From contig URTQ01000013.1 in assembly GCA_900550855.1 (NCBI GenBank), positions 1-17,196 on the forward strand: a stretch of 17,196 bases of DNA, written 5' to 3'. This DNA is from an uncultured Eubacteriales bacterium (GTDB lineage Bacteria > Bacillota > Clostridia > Christensenellales > CAG-917). Positions 6,363-14,509 of this stretch are shown in pieces; the first letter of the stretch is position 1; each line of letters opens with the position of its first letter. The translations under genes were made by a program, and so were the position numbers. The notes beneath the pieces were generated by a model. That model had not been told where the DNA came from and did not search any database. It worked only from the letters and a program-made list of their open reading frames with translations.

Positions 6363-7137
6363 TTCTTGCTGTTCTTTGGTCGAGGTCGTAGACGAAGTTC
6401 TTGTCCTCGTCGCCGTGGAAATCGCTTCCGCCCGTTGGCAACAAACGGTGCTTTTCCATAAGCGCGGCAAAGTTCTTTTTGTCCTGCTCGTTGTGCGAGG
6501 GATAGTTGAGTTCCATTCCGTCGAGTCCGAACTGTTTAAGACCGCCGAGCAACATATCGAGGCGTTTGTCGAGCAAGTATTTTTTCGGGTGTGCGACGGA
6601 AGCGAAACCGCCGTATTTCTTTATGAGTTTCACCGCCTCGACGGGCGTAAGTCTTTTTGCCTCGCAATACGCTTTCGCCCCGGGTTTAAGGTATCTGTCG
6701 AAAGCGTCGTTGATATCTCTGCAATATCCTTCTTTCACGAGTTGACGCGCCATATTCATACGACCGAGTCCGTTTGCCGCAAAGTCGATGTCGACGTCGA
6801 TTCCGAGGTCTTTGAGTTTTTGACCTATGCGGATATTCCTATCCTTGCGCATATCCTGCACTTTTTGCAGTTCTTGCAAGAAATCGGGGTTTTTGTAGTC
6901 GATATTGTATCCTAAAATATGGATTTCGCAAATTGAAAAGGTGCTCAGTTCAATTCCGCCGACAAATTTTATGCCGACTTTCTGCGCCTCGTCGCGCCCT
7001 TCGTCAAGCCCCGCCACGGTGTCGTGGTCGGTGATTGCCATAACGTCCAAGCCCTTGTTTTTTGCCCAGCGAACGACTTCTCTCGGTGAGAGAGAGCCGT
7101 CGCTTTTGTTTGTGTGAATGTGCAAATCAGCCTTCAT
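6349..7137 (-). CDS. PHP-domain phosphoesterase (YciV/TrpH-like family)
   Basis: A 262-residue protein of the polymerase and histidinol phosphatase (PHP) superfamily, metal-dependent phosphoesterases. Members of this subgroup include RNase AM (YciV), which acts on 5' ends of RNA and on 3',5'-bisphosphate nucleotides. Metal-ligand motifs are in the expected order: DLHIHT (4–9), TDHDT (36–40), GIE (61–63), an AHP motif with His184, and GGSDFHG (236–242). The length is close to the family's (about 280). ATG 7137 is chosen over an upstream in-frame start because DLHIHT normally lies at the very N-terminus and GAGG precedes it. It overlaps the end of rmuC by 11 nt, so translation is probably coupled. 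Family membership is secure; the substrate is not known. Confidence 0.88.
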   Translation of the reverse strand: MKADLHIHTNKSDGSLSPREVVRWAKNKGLDVMAITDHDTVAGLDEGRDEAQKVGIKFVGGIELSTFSICEIHILGYNIDYKNPDFLQELQKVQDMRKDRNIRIGQKLKDLGIDVDIDFAANGLGRMNMARQLVKEGYCRDINDAFDRYLKPGAKAYCEAKRLTPVEAVKLIKKYGGFASVAHPKKYLLDKRLDMLLGGLKQFGLDGMELNYPSHNEQDKKNFAALMEKHRLLPTGGSDFHGDEDKNFVYDLDQRTARRLHV

Positions 7138-8467
7138 ACGTTCCGTCCTCAAACGTGATTTCGTCATCGGTAGACGACGCTATAAGTTGTTCCATATCAG
7201 GTCCTTTCTCGTCGGAAAGGCTGTTGACTTTGTTGAGTTTTTTGCCGATGATTCTCGTGCGTTCTTCGGCGTTTTCAAGCGACTTTTTCACGGTGTCCAA
7301 ACGGTCGCCCGTCTGCTTTAAGTACTTCGTGAACAGCGCGAAATCGCTCATAAATCCTTGCAAAAGTTTGCCTATTTCGGTGCTTCGTTTTTCGATAGCG
7401 ACGCTTCTGAATCCCATTTGCAAACTGTTGAGCAACGCCGCAATCGTGGTCGGTCCGCACACCACGATTCTGAACTTGTTTTGGATGTCCTCGACAAGTC
7501 CTTCGCGTTTGATAATCTCTGCGTACAAGCCTTCGGTGGGAAGGTACATAATCGCAAAATCGGTGGTTTTGGGCGGATTGACGTACTTATCTCTTATGCT
7601 CATAGCCTCGCCTTTCACGCGAGCCGCAAGAGCCTTGCTTGCCGCTTCCACGCCGTCGGGGTCGCCCTTTTCGGATGCTTCGACAAGGCGCGCGTAGTCC
7701 TCGACGGGAAACTTTGCGTCAATGGGCAACAGCACTTCTTCGTCGCCCTTCCCCGGCATACGAATGGCAAAGTCCACCATATCTTCGCTTCCCCTCTTTA
7801 TGCGCACCTGCTTTTGATATTGTTCGGGCGCGAGGATTTGCGCAAGCAGATTTTCAAGCGACACTTCCCCCCACGTTCCGCGCGTTTTGACGTTTTTAAA
7901 AATGCGATTGAGGTCGTTGACGCCCGTCTGCAAGTTTTGAAGTTCGGAAAAAGTCCTGTTGATTTCTTCGAGCCTGTCGTTGACGATTTTGAAAGACTGA
8001 TTGAATCTCGTTTCGAGGGTCGCGCTGAGTTTTTCGTCTACGGTTTCGCGCATTTTTTCGAGTTGCTTTGCGTTGTCCTCTTTCATCTCTTTCATACTGT
8101 TTGCGTTAAGAGCCGTGAGAGTCGCAATGCTTTGCTCGTTTGCCACGCGAAGCGCGGCTATGCTTTGGGCGGTTTGCGTCTTGACTTCTTCCAAACCTCT
8201 TTGCGTGATTTGCACGAATCTGTCCATACGCTCGCCCACCGACTTTATGTTTTCGGACTGAACGTTGAGCGTTCCGAGCAACATAGAGTTGTTGATTTTC
8301 ATAGCGGTGTCGATTTCGTTTTTGAGTCTTTCGTTTTCCTCTCTAACGCCTGCGATTTCGGCGTTAGGGGATTTTCCGCCGCTTTTTTTGAGCAAAAGGA
8401 CGCACATCGCAATGCAAGCGATTAAGAGTGCGATGCACACCGCAACCATAACGTACAATCCTGTCAT
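7127..8467 (-). CDS. rmuC: RmuC family DNA recombination protein
   Basis: A 446-residue RmuC homologue. RmuC limits DNA rearrangement at inverted repeats in E. coli and has a PD-(D/E)xK-nuclease-like core; its biochemistry is poorly known. An N-terminal membrane anchor (about 4–27) is followed by KKSGGK. A long helical or coiled-coil stretch (about 38–185) is rich in Glu, Lys and Gln. The RmuC core (about 190–400) has GTWGE (197–201), VDFAIRMPG (231–239), PIDAKFP with Asp250 and Lys252 as likely active-site residues, and the LPTEGLYAE block. GGTGAGG lies 5 nt before ATG 8467. A gap of 118 nt separates it from cca, so it may have its own promoter, though none is obvious. The reading frame is complete. 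Confidence 0.93.
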   Translation of the reverse strand: MTGLYVMVAVCIALLIACIAMCVLLLKKSGGKSPNAEIAGVREENERLKNEIDTAMKINNSMLLGTLNVQSENIKSVGERMDRFVQITQRGLEEVKTQTAQSIAALRVANEQSIATLTALNANSMKEMKEDNAKQLEKMRETVDEKLSATLETRFNQSFKIVNDRLEEINRTFSELQNLQTGVNDLNRIFKNVKTRGTWGEVSLENLLAQILAPEQYQKQVRIKRGSEDMVDFAIRMPGKGDEEVLLPIDAKFPVEDYARLVEASEKGDPDGVEAASKALAARVKGEAMSIRDKYVNPPKTTDFAIMYLPTEGLYAEIIKREGLVEDIQNKFRIVVCGPTTIAALLNSLQMGFRSVAIEKRSTEIGKLLQGFMSDFALFTKYLKQTGDRLDTVKKSLENAEERTRIIGKKLNKVNSLSDEKGPDMEQLIASSTDDEITFEDGTYEG

Positions 8468-8585
8468 ATCAGCCTCACCTACTTTGTATTTGCTGTTTGT
8501 TTTCTTAACGTTTAATCTTTCGGTTTACTATTGATTTTTCTTCGTATTTTTTCCTCGTATGTCGTTATTTTTCTTACAGATTTAC

Positions 8586-9935
8586 TTATTGACTTATTCT
8601 TTTTTCGACGTACGCAAGAGCCTTATCTCTGTCGTTGAGCGCGGGATTCATAACCGTATCGAGCCACAACTCGTTGAGAATCGTAGCGCGCGATTTTTCG
8701 TCCACGCCGAGATTTACGAGGTCGTTTCCGTTTATTTTCAACTCTTTCACCGACAGCGGCGAACCGTCATTTTGCATTTCGATAGCGATATTGCGGATTC
8801 TGTTTTCTCTGTCGATTTTTCCCGACGAAGCCATAGCGTCTGCGTCCATAAGGTCGCAAAGGTCGAAAATCACGTCGTAGTTTATCGCAACGAATCGTCT
8901 CAACTTTGCCGTAGACGTATCGCCTTTTATGTCCGTCATATGCAACGCCACGAGTTTAACGATTCTCTTTCTTTGAGCGGTAGGCAATTTGAATCTCTTG
9001 CAAATCTCGTCCGCCATTTGCGCGCCTATTCGAGCGTGGTCGTGCATATTTCCGTTTTGTCTTATCGCTTCCGCCTTGCCCACGTCGTGTAGCAGTGCGG
9101 CAAATCTCAATCTCGGCGGCGCGTAATCGCAGGCTTTGAGCGAGTGATTGAACGCGTCGTAAAGGTGATATTTCTTTGGTTGTTCCACGCCTTTGAGCGT
9201 TGCGAGTTCGGGAAGAAGCATATCGAGGATTCCGAGTTCGTCGAGCATTTCAACGCCTCTGATATGCGCGTTTTTCAATCCAAGTTCCTTGTGTTTCGTG
9301 TCGGCAACGAGGATTTTTTCAAACTCGTCGCGCACTCTCTCGACAGCCAAATCTTTGACTCGCCACGCGTTTTTTCTTGCGGTTTCGAAGGTGTTTTTTT
9401 CCACCTCGAATCCGAGTTCGGCGGCAAATCTCACCATACGCAAAACTCTAAGTCCGTCCGCCTCGAACACGACGTTCGGCTCGTCGGCTGTGGATATGAT
9501 TTTGTTTTTTACGTCGGCGACGCCGCCGAGCAAATCGACGATTTCGCCCGTTTCAACGTCCTTATATAAGGCGTTGCATTTGAAATCTCTGCGCCTTGCG
9601 TCAAGGCTCATATCCGTTGTGAAAGCAACGTCTTTGGGAGTATGCTCGCCGCTTGCCGTGTCGTAACTGTCCGTGCGAAAAGTCGTGTATTCGCACACGA
9701 ATTTTCCGCAAGATATATGCACCGTTCCCATACGCAGATTTTTGTCCGAAACGACAAAATCGGTGTTTAACAATATCTTTTTGACGTCTTCAACCCTAAG
9801 TTTTGAGCAAACGTCGATGTCGAACCGCTCTATGCCGAGCAGTTCGTCACGCACCGCGCCGCCCACTTCGTAGAGGGTCGCATAGGGCTTTATAAGGCTT
9901 GCAAGCAGTTTGAGTTTGTCCTCTTTTTCAGCCAC
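8586..9935 (-). CDS. cca: CCA tRNA nucleotidyltransferase (HD-domain type)
   Basis: A 449-residue class II tRNA nucleotidyltransferase / poly(A) polymerase family protein. It adds or repairs the 3' CCA of tRNAs in the cytoplasm. The N-terminal nucleotidyltransferase domain has GGAVRD (25–30), the metal-binding pair Asp39 and Asp41 (FDIDV), RRRDF (114–118) and the RVLRMVRFA segment. A C-terminal HD domain has FNHSL (His264), LLHDVGK (His283-Asp284) and HDHARIG. GTG 9935 is preferred because AGAGG (9946–9942) lies 6 nt before it. A TTG at 9953 would add six residues with no better ribosome site. The start overlaps the end of hpt by 8 nt, implying coupled translation. A specialised A-adding or C-adding enzyme cannot be excluded from sequence. 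Confidence 0.92.
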   Translation of the reverse strand: MAEKEDKLKLLASLIKPYATLYEVGGAVRDELLGIERFDIDVCSKLRVEDVKKILLNTDFVVSDKNLRMGTVHISCGKFVCEYTTFRTDSYDTASGEHTPKDVAFTTDMSLDARRRDFKCNALYKDVETGEIVDLLGGVADVKNKIISTADEPNVVFEADGLRVLRMVRFAAELGFEVEKNTFETARKNAWRVKDLAVERVRDEFEKILVADTKHKELGLKNAHIRGVEMLDELGILDMLLPELATLKGVEQPKKYHLYDAFNHSLKACDYAPPRLRFAALLHDVGKAEAIRQNGNMHDHARIGAQMADEICKRFKLPTAQRKRIVKLVALHMTDIKGDTSTAKLRRFVAINYDVIFDLCDLMDADAMASSGKIDRENRIRNIAIEMQNDGSPLSVKELKINGNDLVNLGVDEKSRATILNELWLDTVMNPALNDRDKALAYVEKRISQ

Positions 9936-10470
9936 CGTAGACCTCTGGGGCAAGCACGCAAACGTCTTTGAAGTTTCTCATCTTTTCGTCGTAATCGAGA
10001 CCGTAACCGACGACGAATTCGTTTTCGATTTCAAATCCGATGTAGTCGCCTTTAAAGTCCACTTTACGTCTTGACGGCTTGTCGAGAAGCGAGCAGACTT
10101 TGAGGGATTTCGGCGCGCGCGCAAGCAAAAGTTTTTTGAGATAGCAAAGCGTGATTCCCGTGTCGATGATGTCCTCGACGATAATCACGTTTTTGTCTTT
10201 GATGGGTTCGGACAAATCCTTTATCATCTTCACTTCGCCGCTCGAACTCGTGCCAGAGCCGTAACTCGAAACCGCGATGAAGTCAATCACGACGTCGCCT
10301 TCGATTTCTCTGACGAGGTCTGCAAAAAATATGCTTGCGCCCCTCAAAGTGCAAACGAGCGTGACGGATTCGCCCTTATAGTCGTTTGAAATTTGCTTTC
10401 CGAGTTCGCTCACTCTTTTTGCGATGTCTTGACGTTCGATAAGAACTTTCTTGATTTCCTTGCCGTACAT
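9928..10470 (-). CDS. hpt: Hypoxanthine phosphoribosyltransferase
   Basis: A 180-residue type I phosphoribosyltransferase of purine salvage that makes IMP (and usually GMP) from the free base and PRPP. Residues 95–108 are the PRPP-binding motif (VIIVEDIIDTGITL) with Glu99, Asp100 and Asp103. Leu42-Arg43-Gly44 is the pyrophosphate loop, SSYG (68–71) is the mobile loop, and FVVGYGLDYDEKMRN (152–166) is the base-binding end typical of bacterial Hpt. GAGG lies 8 nt before ATG 10470. It follows tilS by 51 nt. The pair tilS–hpt (hprT) is conserved in Firmicutes, usually with ftsH next; here cca follows instead. Confidence 0.95.
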   Translation of the reverse strand: MYGKEIKKVLIERQDIAKRVSELGKQISNDYKGESVTLVCTLRGASIFFADLVREIEGDVVIDFIAVSSYGSGTSSSGEVKMIKDLSEPIKDKNVIIVEDIIDTGITLCYLKKLLLARAPKSLKVCSLLDKPSRRKVDFKGDYIGFEIENEFVVGYGLDYDEKMRNFKDVCVLAPEVYGG

Positions 10471-10521
10471 TTTCTATACCTCATAATAATGATTTCTTTG
10501 GTGCGTTTTCGGTACACACGT

Positions 10522-11847
10522 TTATTTTTTCGTAAGTTTCAATATGTTTTTCGTATCCTCGTCGATTGCGACCTTTTTGGAAATTTCCAAACCGAAGACA
10601 GCCAAGACCTCGTTGCCGCTCGCAAGCAACACATGCGAATCTCTTTTCCGCAGCGGCACTTTTTTGTCCGTAAAAAAATCGCCTATACTCTTTGAGCCGC
10701 CGCCGAATTTTTCAATAAAATCGCCGTCTTTTCTGTATCTCAGCACGGCGTTTTCCGCCACTTTGTCGCCGTCGATAAAAAGCGCGCCCCTGCCCTTTTG
10801 CGCCTCGTATTCTTTTCTGTCCGAGCGCTTAACCGACACGCCGAATTCGTCGAAATCTCGCGCTTCGAATTTTGTTTGAAACGTATCGATTGCATTGTCG
10901 CAAGTGCCGTTTTGCCTTGAAAAAACGAGGTTTTCGCCCTCTTTATGCACGCAAATTCCGTGCGTAAGTTCGATTCTTTTTCCGTTTTGCGCTTTTGCGA
11001 GGTCGAACACGAGCGGAAAATGGCGTTGCTCTATGTCCTGACAAACGCCGAGAAGTTTTGCCGCTTTCAGCACGAGTTCCTTGCCTTCGAGCGAGCCGTC
11101 CATATACTTGACGTTCACCGCGACTTCGCCGTTTTCGAGTTTCAAACTCGGCGTGTTTTGGTCGATATAGTCGCAAACTTCGTTTGCGTTTTGGCAAAGC
11201 CTCGACACCGACGTGCAAAGATACGGGAATTTTTGCTTGATTTTTACGAGTTCGGCGCGGATAAAATTGCGAGTGTACGCCGTATTGGCGTTGGTTTCGT
11301 CCTCGACAAACGGAAGCGCGTTTTGCTCGACGAAAGCGTTTATATCCTCTCTCGTGCAGTTAAGAAGAGGGCGAATATAGCGGCCGCTCACCTCTTTCAT
11401 ACCGCAAAGACCTCTAACGCCCGTGCCGCGAATTATGCGCATAAAAATCGTTTCCGCTTGGTCGTCGGCGTGGTGCGCAAGCGCGATATAGTCGCATTTG
11501 CCCTCGTCAAGAACCTTGTCGAAAATCTCGTATCTCAAAATGCGCGCGCCCTGCTCTGTCGTATAGCCGTTTTCCTCGCAAAACGACGGCACGTCAAGCG
11601 AAAAACTCAAAAGCGGAATATCGTATTTTTTGCAAAAATCTTCGACGAATTTGCTGTCTTTGAGGCTGTTTTCGCCTCTAATTCCGTGTTCGACGTTGAT
11701 TGCAATCACAGGAATATCCGCCGTTTTTAGCGCATAGGCAAGCGCGACGGAATCTCTGCCGCCGCTGAGCGCAACGCCTATTTTCTTGCCTGAAAAAGAC
11801 GGATTTTCAAAAAACTTATTCAAATTTATTTGAATATCGTTTGCCAT
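10522..11847 (-). CDS. tilS: tRNA(Ile)-lysidine synthase
   Basis: A 441-residue TilS, the essential enzyme that uses ATP and lysine to turn C34 of the tRNA-Ile CAU anticodon into lysidine so that AUA is read as Ile. The N-type ATP-pyrophosphatase P-loop is SGGRDS (28–33). HGIRGENSL, the ALAHHADDQAETIFMRIIRGTG segment and IRPLL follow as expected, and the C-terminal TilS domain (about 365–441) ends the protein. ATG 11847 is chosen because SGGRDS then sits at the usual distance from the N-terminus. An upstream in-frame GTG at 11880 has no ribosome site. There is no Shine-Dalgarno sequence before ATG 11847. Instead a TATAAT box lies 6 nt upstream, suggesting a leaderless mRNA. Confidence 0.94.
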   Translation of the reverse strand: MANDIQINLNKFFENPSFSGKKIGVALSGGRDSVALAYALKTADIPVIAINVEHGIRGENSLKDSKFVEDFCKKYDIPLLSFSLDVPSFCEENGYTTEQGARILRYEIFDKVLDEGKCDYIALAHHADDQAETIFMRIIRGTGVRGLCGMKEVSGRYIRPLLNCTREDINAFVEQNALPFVEDETNANTAYTRNFIRAELVKIKQKFPYLCTSVSRLCQNANEVCDYIDQNTPSLKLENGEVAVNVKYMDGSLEGKELVLKAAKLLGVCQDIEQRHFPLVFDLAKAQNGKRIELTHGICVHKEGENLVFSRQNGTCDNAIDTFQTKFEARDFDEFGVSVKRSDRKEYEAQKGRGALFIDGDKVAENAVLRYRKDGDFIEKFGGGSKSIGDFFTDKKVPLRKRDSHVLLASGNEVLAVFGLEISKKVAIDEDTKNILKLTKK

Positions 11848-11853
11848 ACGGCA

Positions 11854-11859
11854 ATTATA
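11854..11859 (-). promoter_or_regulatory. -10 box of a probable leaderless tilS promoter
   Basis: On the minus strand TATAAT (11859–11854) is followed by TGCCGT and then the tilS ATG, placing the expected transcription start at or next to the A of the ATG. The -35 region is weak (TTGTGT at 17 nt). No ribosome site lies between the box and the ATG. Confidence 0.5.
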
Positions 11860-11939
11860 CAGCAAACGGACAAAAAACACAACACATTATGTCACCCGAA
11901 TATGCTCAAAAACGCGTAGTGCTATTACAAGCGACTCGT

Positions 11940-14234
11940 TTACACCATAAAAAGTCGCATTGCAAGCACGGTGCAATCGTCGTTTGCGCCCTTTTGCAGT
12001 GCTTTTTCGAGGATTGCGTCGGCGAGCGTTTGGGGATTTTGCGTGTCGATTTCGTCAATCGCTTCGCAAACGCCCGAACCGTCGAGCACGTCGAATACGC
12101 CGTCGCTCATCATAAGAAGCATATCGCCGTCGAAAAGTTGATAGCGCGACGTTATGCTCTCGACGTCGTCCACGATTCCTATGGGCGCGCAAGTGCAAGT
12201 GAGCATTTCGATGTTTTCCTTGCGAATGATGAAACTGCTTGCCGAGCCGAGTTTTACAACGTCAAGACCGCCCGACTGCATATCGAGAACAGCGATGTCG
12301 AGAGAGGAAAACATATCTTCCGCGCCTATTTTGAGCAACTTGTTTGCAAGGCTCAAAATTATGCCCGAATCTATGCCCGCGCGGTAGAAACTTTCAATCA
12401 TACGCACGGCGTTTTTGCTGGTTTTGCTTGCGTTGCTTCCGTGTCCCATACCGTCGCAAATGGCGAAAAGTCGGCGAGTTCTCGACGGACAAAGCACGCT
12501 GACGGTGTCGCCGCTTTCGCTTTCCTCGCCGTATCTTTTCTGCGCCGTGCCGAACGCCACCTCATAGACTGGCGCGCAATCGAGATATATGGCTTTTTGC
12601 GAGCCTTTGTCCTGAATTTTGGACACTTCCATTTTGCAACCGAGATGTTTAGATACGATTTTTGCAACGACGGCTTTTTGCGCGTCGGAATTTCTTACGA
12701 GCAACGTCGCGCTCGATTTCGAACCTTCGCCGCATATCACGATTTCGCTTGCCACGACGTTGTGTTTGAGAAGTTCGCTTTTTAGAAGTTCCACGTCGTC
12801 GGAAGCAAAATTGACTTGCTCGGCGCAAGACGTCGCAAGCGAATCGAGAACGAGCGCAACCCCTGCGAACTGCTCGGACATCAGACTTTTGCACGCAACG
12901 AGGCTTTTTGCCTCGCTCATTCTCTTTTTGTACGCTTCGGCGCTTGTGTTTATCGCAGAGGCGAGTGAGTGCATATTCGAGCATCTGCTCGTCACGAACG
13001 GCGGCATATCGAGAATCGTAACCTTGCCCCTGTTGACAGCCGCGTCCGCCATAGGCAAGAGTACGCTTGCCGTATCCGATCCGAGCGCGGTGAAACATAT
13101 CTCTCTGTCGCGGCAACGTCCGCAAAAACTTTTTGCAACCTCTTTTGCGAGTTTGTCGGGGGAACACTCGGACGAGTTTTGCGCAACCTGTTCGAGATTT
13201 TTGGACATATCGTAAAACACGTCGGAAGCGGACGAAAGCCTTGCGGCGAGTTCTCTGCCTCGCCTGTTCACGACGCCCGTGTACGCTCTGCGGTTATCCC
13301 CCTTTGCAAGACCTTTGATTTTGGTGGTTACCGACGAGGGAACGCACAGCGCGCAAACCACGCCGACGGCGCACATCGTAAGCGATTGCCACCCTGCGCC
13401 CGAATATGCGTCGAGAAGCCACTCTATGCCCTCGACTGCGACGATTGCGAGTGCAGACGACCACTTTGTGAACGGCGAAAACGCAACCGCCGCAGTTGCG
13501 AGCGCGACCGCCGCGCCGAGATAGGTCATATCCCACCTTGCAACGCTCATACCCGAGCCGAGCAATATTCCGACGAAAAGCGTGGTTTGCGGCTTGAAAC
13601 AAACCGAGCAGAACAGCACGCAAAAAGACAGAACCGCGCCGTATGTGTAAAAGCCGTAGCCGCCCACGCCCGACAACGCGTAACCCGTGACGGCGAGAGT
13701 TATGCCGCCGCAAATGAGTTCGTCAACGGTTGCCTTGTGCAGAATCGAGCGCACGAACACCGCATAGGCGCAAATGCCGAAGCAAAAAGTCATAACGACG
13801 GCAAACAACGCCGACAGTCCGAATCTGAAAAAATCGCCGTCGAAAACGCAACCGCACGCAACGTAGGGAATCATCCCCGCAAGCGCGCAAATTGCAATCG
13901 ACCAAAGAGGCACGTTCTTGCGGAACTTATAGAAAATCGCATACAGCGCAATGAGTATCACGACGGGTGCGAGCGCATACAGAAGCATACGCCAGTCGGG
14001 TGTGAAAACGACGTTTGCGACGATAAAGCAAGGCGACACGGCAAGAATGTTTTGCCTTGCGAAAACGAGAGCGCAAAACAGCGCGAGCGAGAACGCAAAG
14101 CCGAAAGACGGCACGCTTGCAAACAAGAATAACGCAAGACCTTCGAGGGTGAACGCAACTGCCGTTTTTGCGCTCATCTTCAAATCGAAGGTGGGAAACA
14201 CTTTTCTTTTGGCGGTGATAATATGGTTTTTCAT
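11940..14234 (-). CDS. spoIIE: Stage II sporulation protein E (PP2C-type phosphatase)
   Basis: A 764-residue SpoIIE homologue. In Bacillus, SpoIIE localises to the asymmetric septum with FtsZ and dephosphorylates SpoIIAA to activate sigma-F in the forespore. Residues about 22–300 contain roughly ten hydrophobic membrane segments, about 300–540 form a cytoplasmic regulatory region, and about 550–764 are the PP2C/SpoIIE phosphatase. Metal-site residues are visible: Asp576 in SGDTVS, Asp594 in DGMGHG, Asp711 in SDGVFD and Asp752-Asp753 in NDDCT. The length is close to B. subtilis SpoIIE (about 827). It lies 92 nt upstream of tilS, matching the Firmicute order spoIIE–(…)–tilS–hpt. ATG 14234 has no Shine-Dalgarno site, but TAAAAT lies 6 nt before it. 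Membrane segments plus synteny favour SpoIIE over a generic SpoIIE-domain phosphatase. Confidence 0.93.
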   Translation of the reverse strand: MKNHIITAKRKVFPTFDLKMSAKTAVAFTLEGLALFLFASVPSFGFAFSLALFCALVFARQNILAVSPCFIVANVVFTPDWRMLLYALAPVVILIALYAIFYKFRKNVPLWSIAICALAGMIPYVACGCVFDGDFFRFGLSALFAVVMTFCFGICAYAVFVRSILHKATVDELICGGITLAVTGYALSGVGGYGFYTYGAVLSFCVLFCSVCFKPQTTLFVGILLGSGMSVARWDMTYLGAAVALATAAVAFSPFTKWSSALAIVAVEGIEWLLDAYSGAGWQSLTMCAVGVVCALCVPSSVTTKIKGLAKGDNRRAYTGVVNRRGRELAARLSSASDVFYDMSKNLEQVAQNSSECSPDKLAKEVAKSFCGRCRDREICFTALGSDTASVLLPMADAAVNRGKVTILDMPPFVTSRCSNMHSLASAINTSAEAYKKRMSEAKSLVACKSLMSEQFAGVALVLDSLATSCAEQVNFASDDVELLKSELLKHNVVASEIVICGEGSKSSATLLVRNSDAQKAVVAKIVSKHLGCKMEVSKIQDKGSQKAIYLDCAPVYEVAFGTAQKRYGEESESGDTVSVLCPSRTRRLFAICDGMGHGSNASKTSKNAVRMIESFYRAGIDSGIILSLANKLLKIGAEDMFSSLDIAVLDMQSGGLDVVKLGSASSFIIRKENIEMLTCTCAPIGIVDDVESITSRYQLFDGDMLLMMSDGVFDVLDGSGVCEAIDEIDTQNPQTLADAILEKALQKGANDDCTVLAMRLFMV

Positions 14235-14240
14235 ACCGCA

Positions 14241-14246
14241 ATTTTA
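14241..14246 (-). promoter_or_regulatory. -10-like box directly before spoIIE start
   Basis: On the minus strand TAAAAT (14246–14241) is followed by TGCGGT and the spoIIE ATG, nearly the same arrangement as tilS (TATAAT, TGCCGT, ATG). No -35 match is seen at 16–18 nt. An activator-dependent promoter would not need one, so the call rests on the -10 box and its position alone. Confidence 0.35.
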
Positions 14247-14437
14247 ACAAATTCGTTGCGCGCAATTTTTCTTTTTCGGTGCGCAAAAAGCACTATCCTT
14301 TCTTATGACGTCGAAAAACGTCAAAACTTTTATTATCGAAAAAGCGGTTTTATCTTTGCGTTTTGCATATATAAACGCCGCATTTTGCGATTATAAGCAA
14401 CTTGTTCGCAATCGCAAAACTACGCCCTCATATAAGT

Positions 14438-14466
14438 TTGACAAAGACGGCGCAAGAGCATATAAT
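14438..14466 (+). promoter_or_regulatory. Perfect-consensus sigma-A promoter of the ECF S-component gene
   Basis: TTGACA (14438–14443) and TATAAT (14461–14466) are both exact consensus and separated by 17 nt. The predicted start near 14473 leaves a leader of only about 37 nt before ATG 14510, too short for a riboswitch. Confidence 0.88.
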
Positions 14467-14509
14467 CTAACTTATCAAACGAATCGGCAAATAAAAAGTT
14501 AAGGTTATT

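Noticed and set aside
7358..8425. 355-residue plus-strand frame
   Set aside because: Exact antisense of rmuC, rich in Phe/His/Arg as expected from a shadow; no family resemblance.
11841..11880. Upstream GTG (11880) as start of tilS
   Set aside because: No ribosome site, it would translate through the TATAAT box, and the extra residues are not seen before the usual TilS N-terminus.
12969..14132. 387-residue plus-strand frame
   Set aside because: Antisense of spoIIE, very Arg/His/Cys-rich and without recognisable motifs.
14304..14335. Possible Spo0A box (CGTCGAAAAA) upstream of spoIIE
   Set aside because: Only a partial match to TGTCGAA, about 75 nt upstream, and a single copy; too weak to call.
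14467..14509. Vitamin riboswitch before the ECF S-component gene
   Set aside because: The consensus promoter leaves a leader of only about 37 nt, too short for a known riboswitch.
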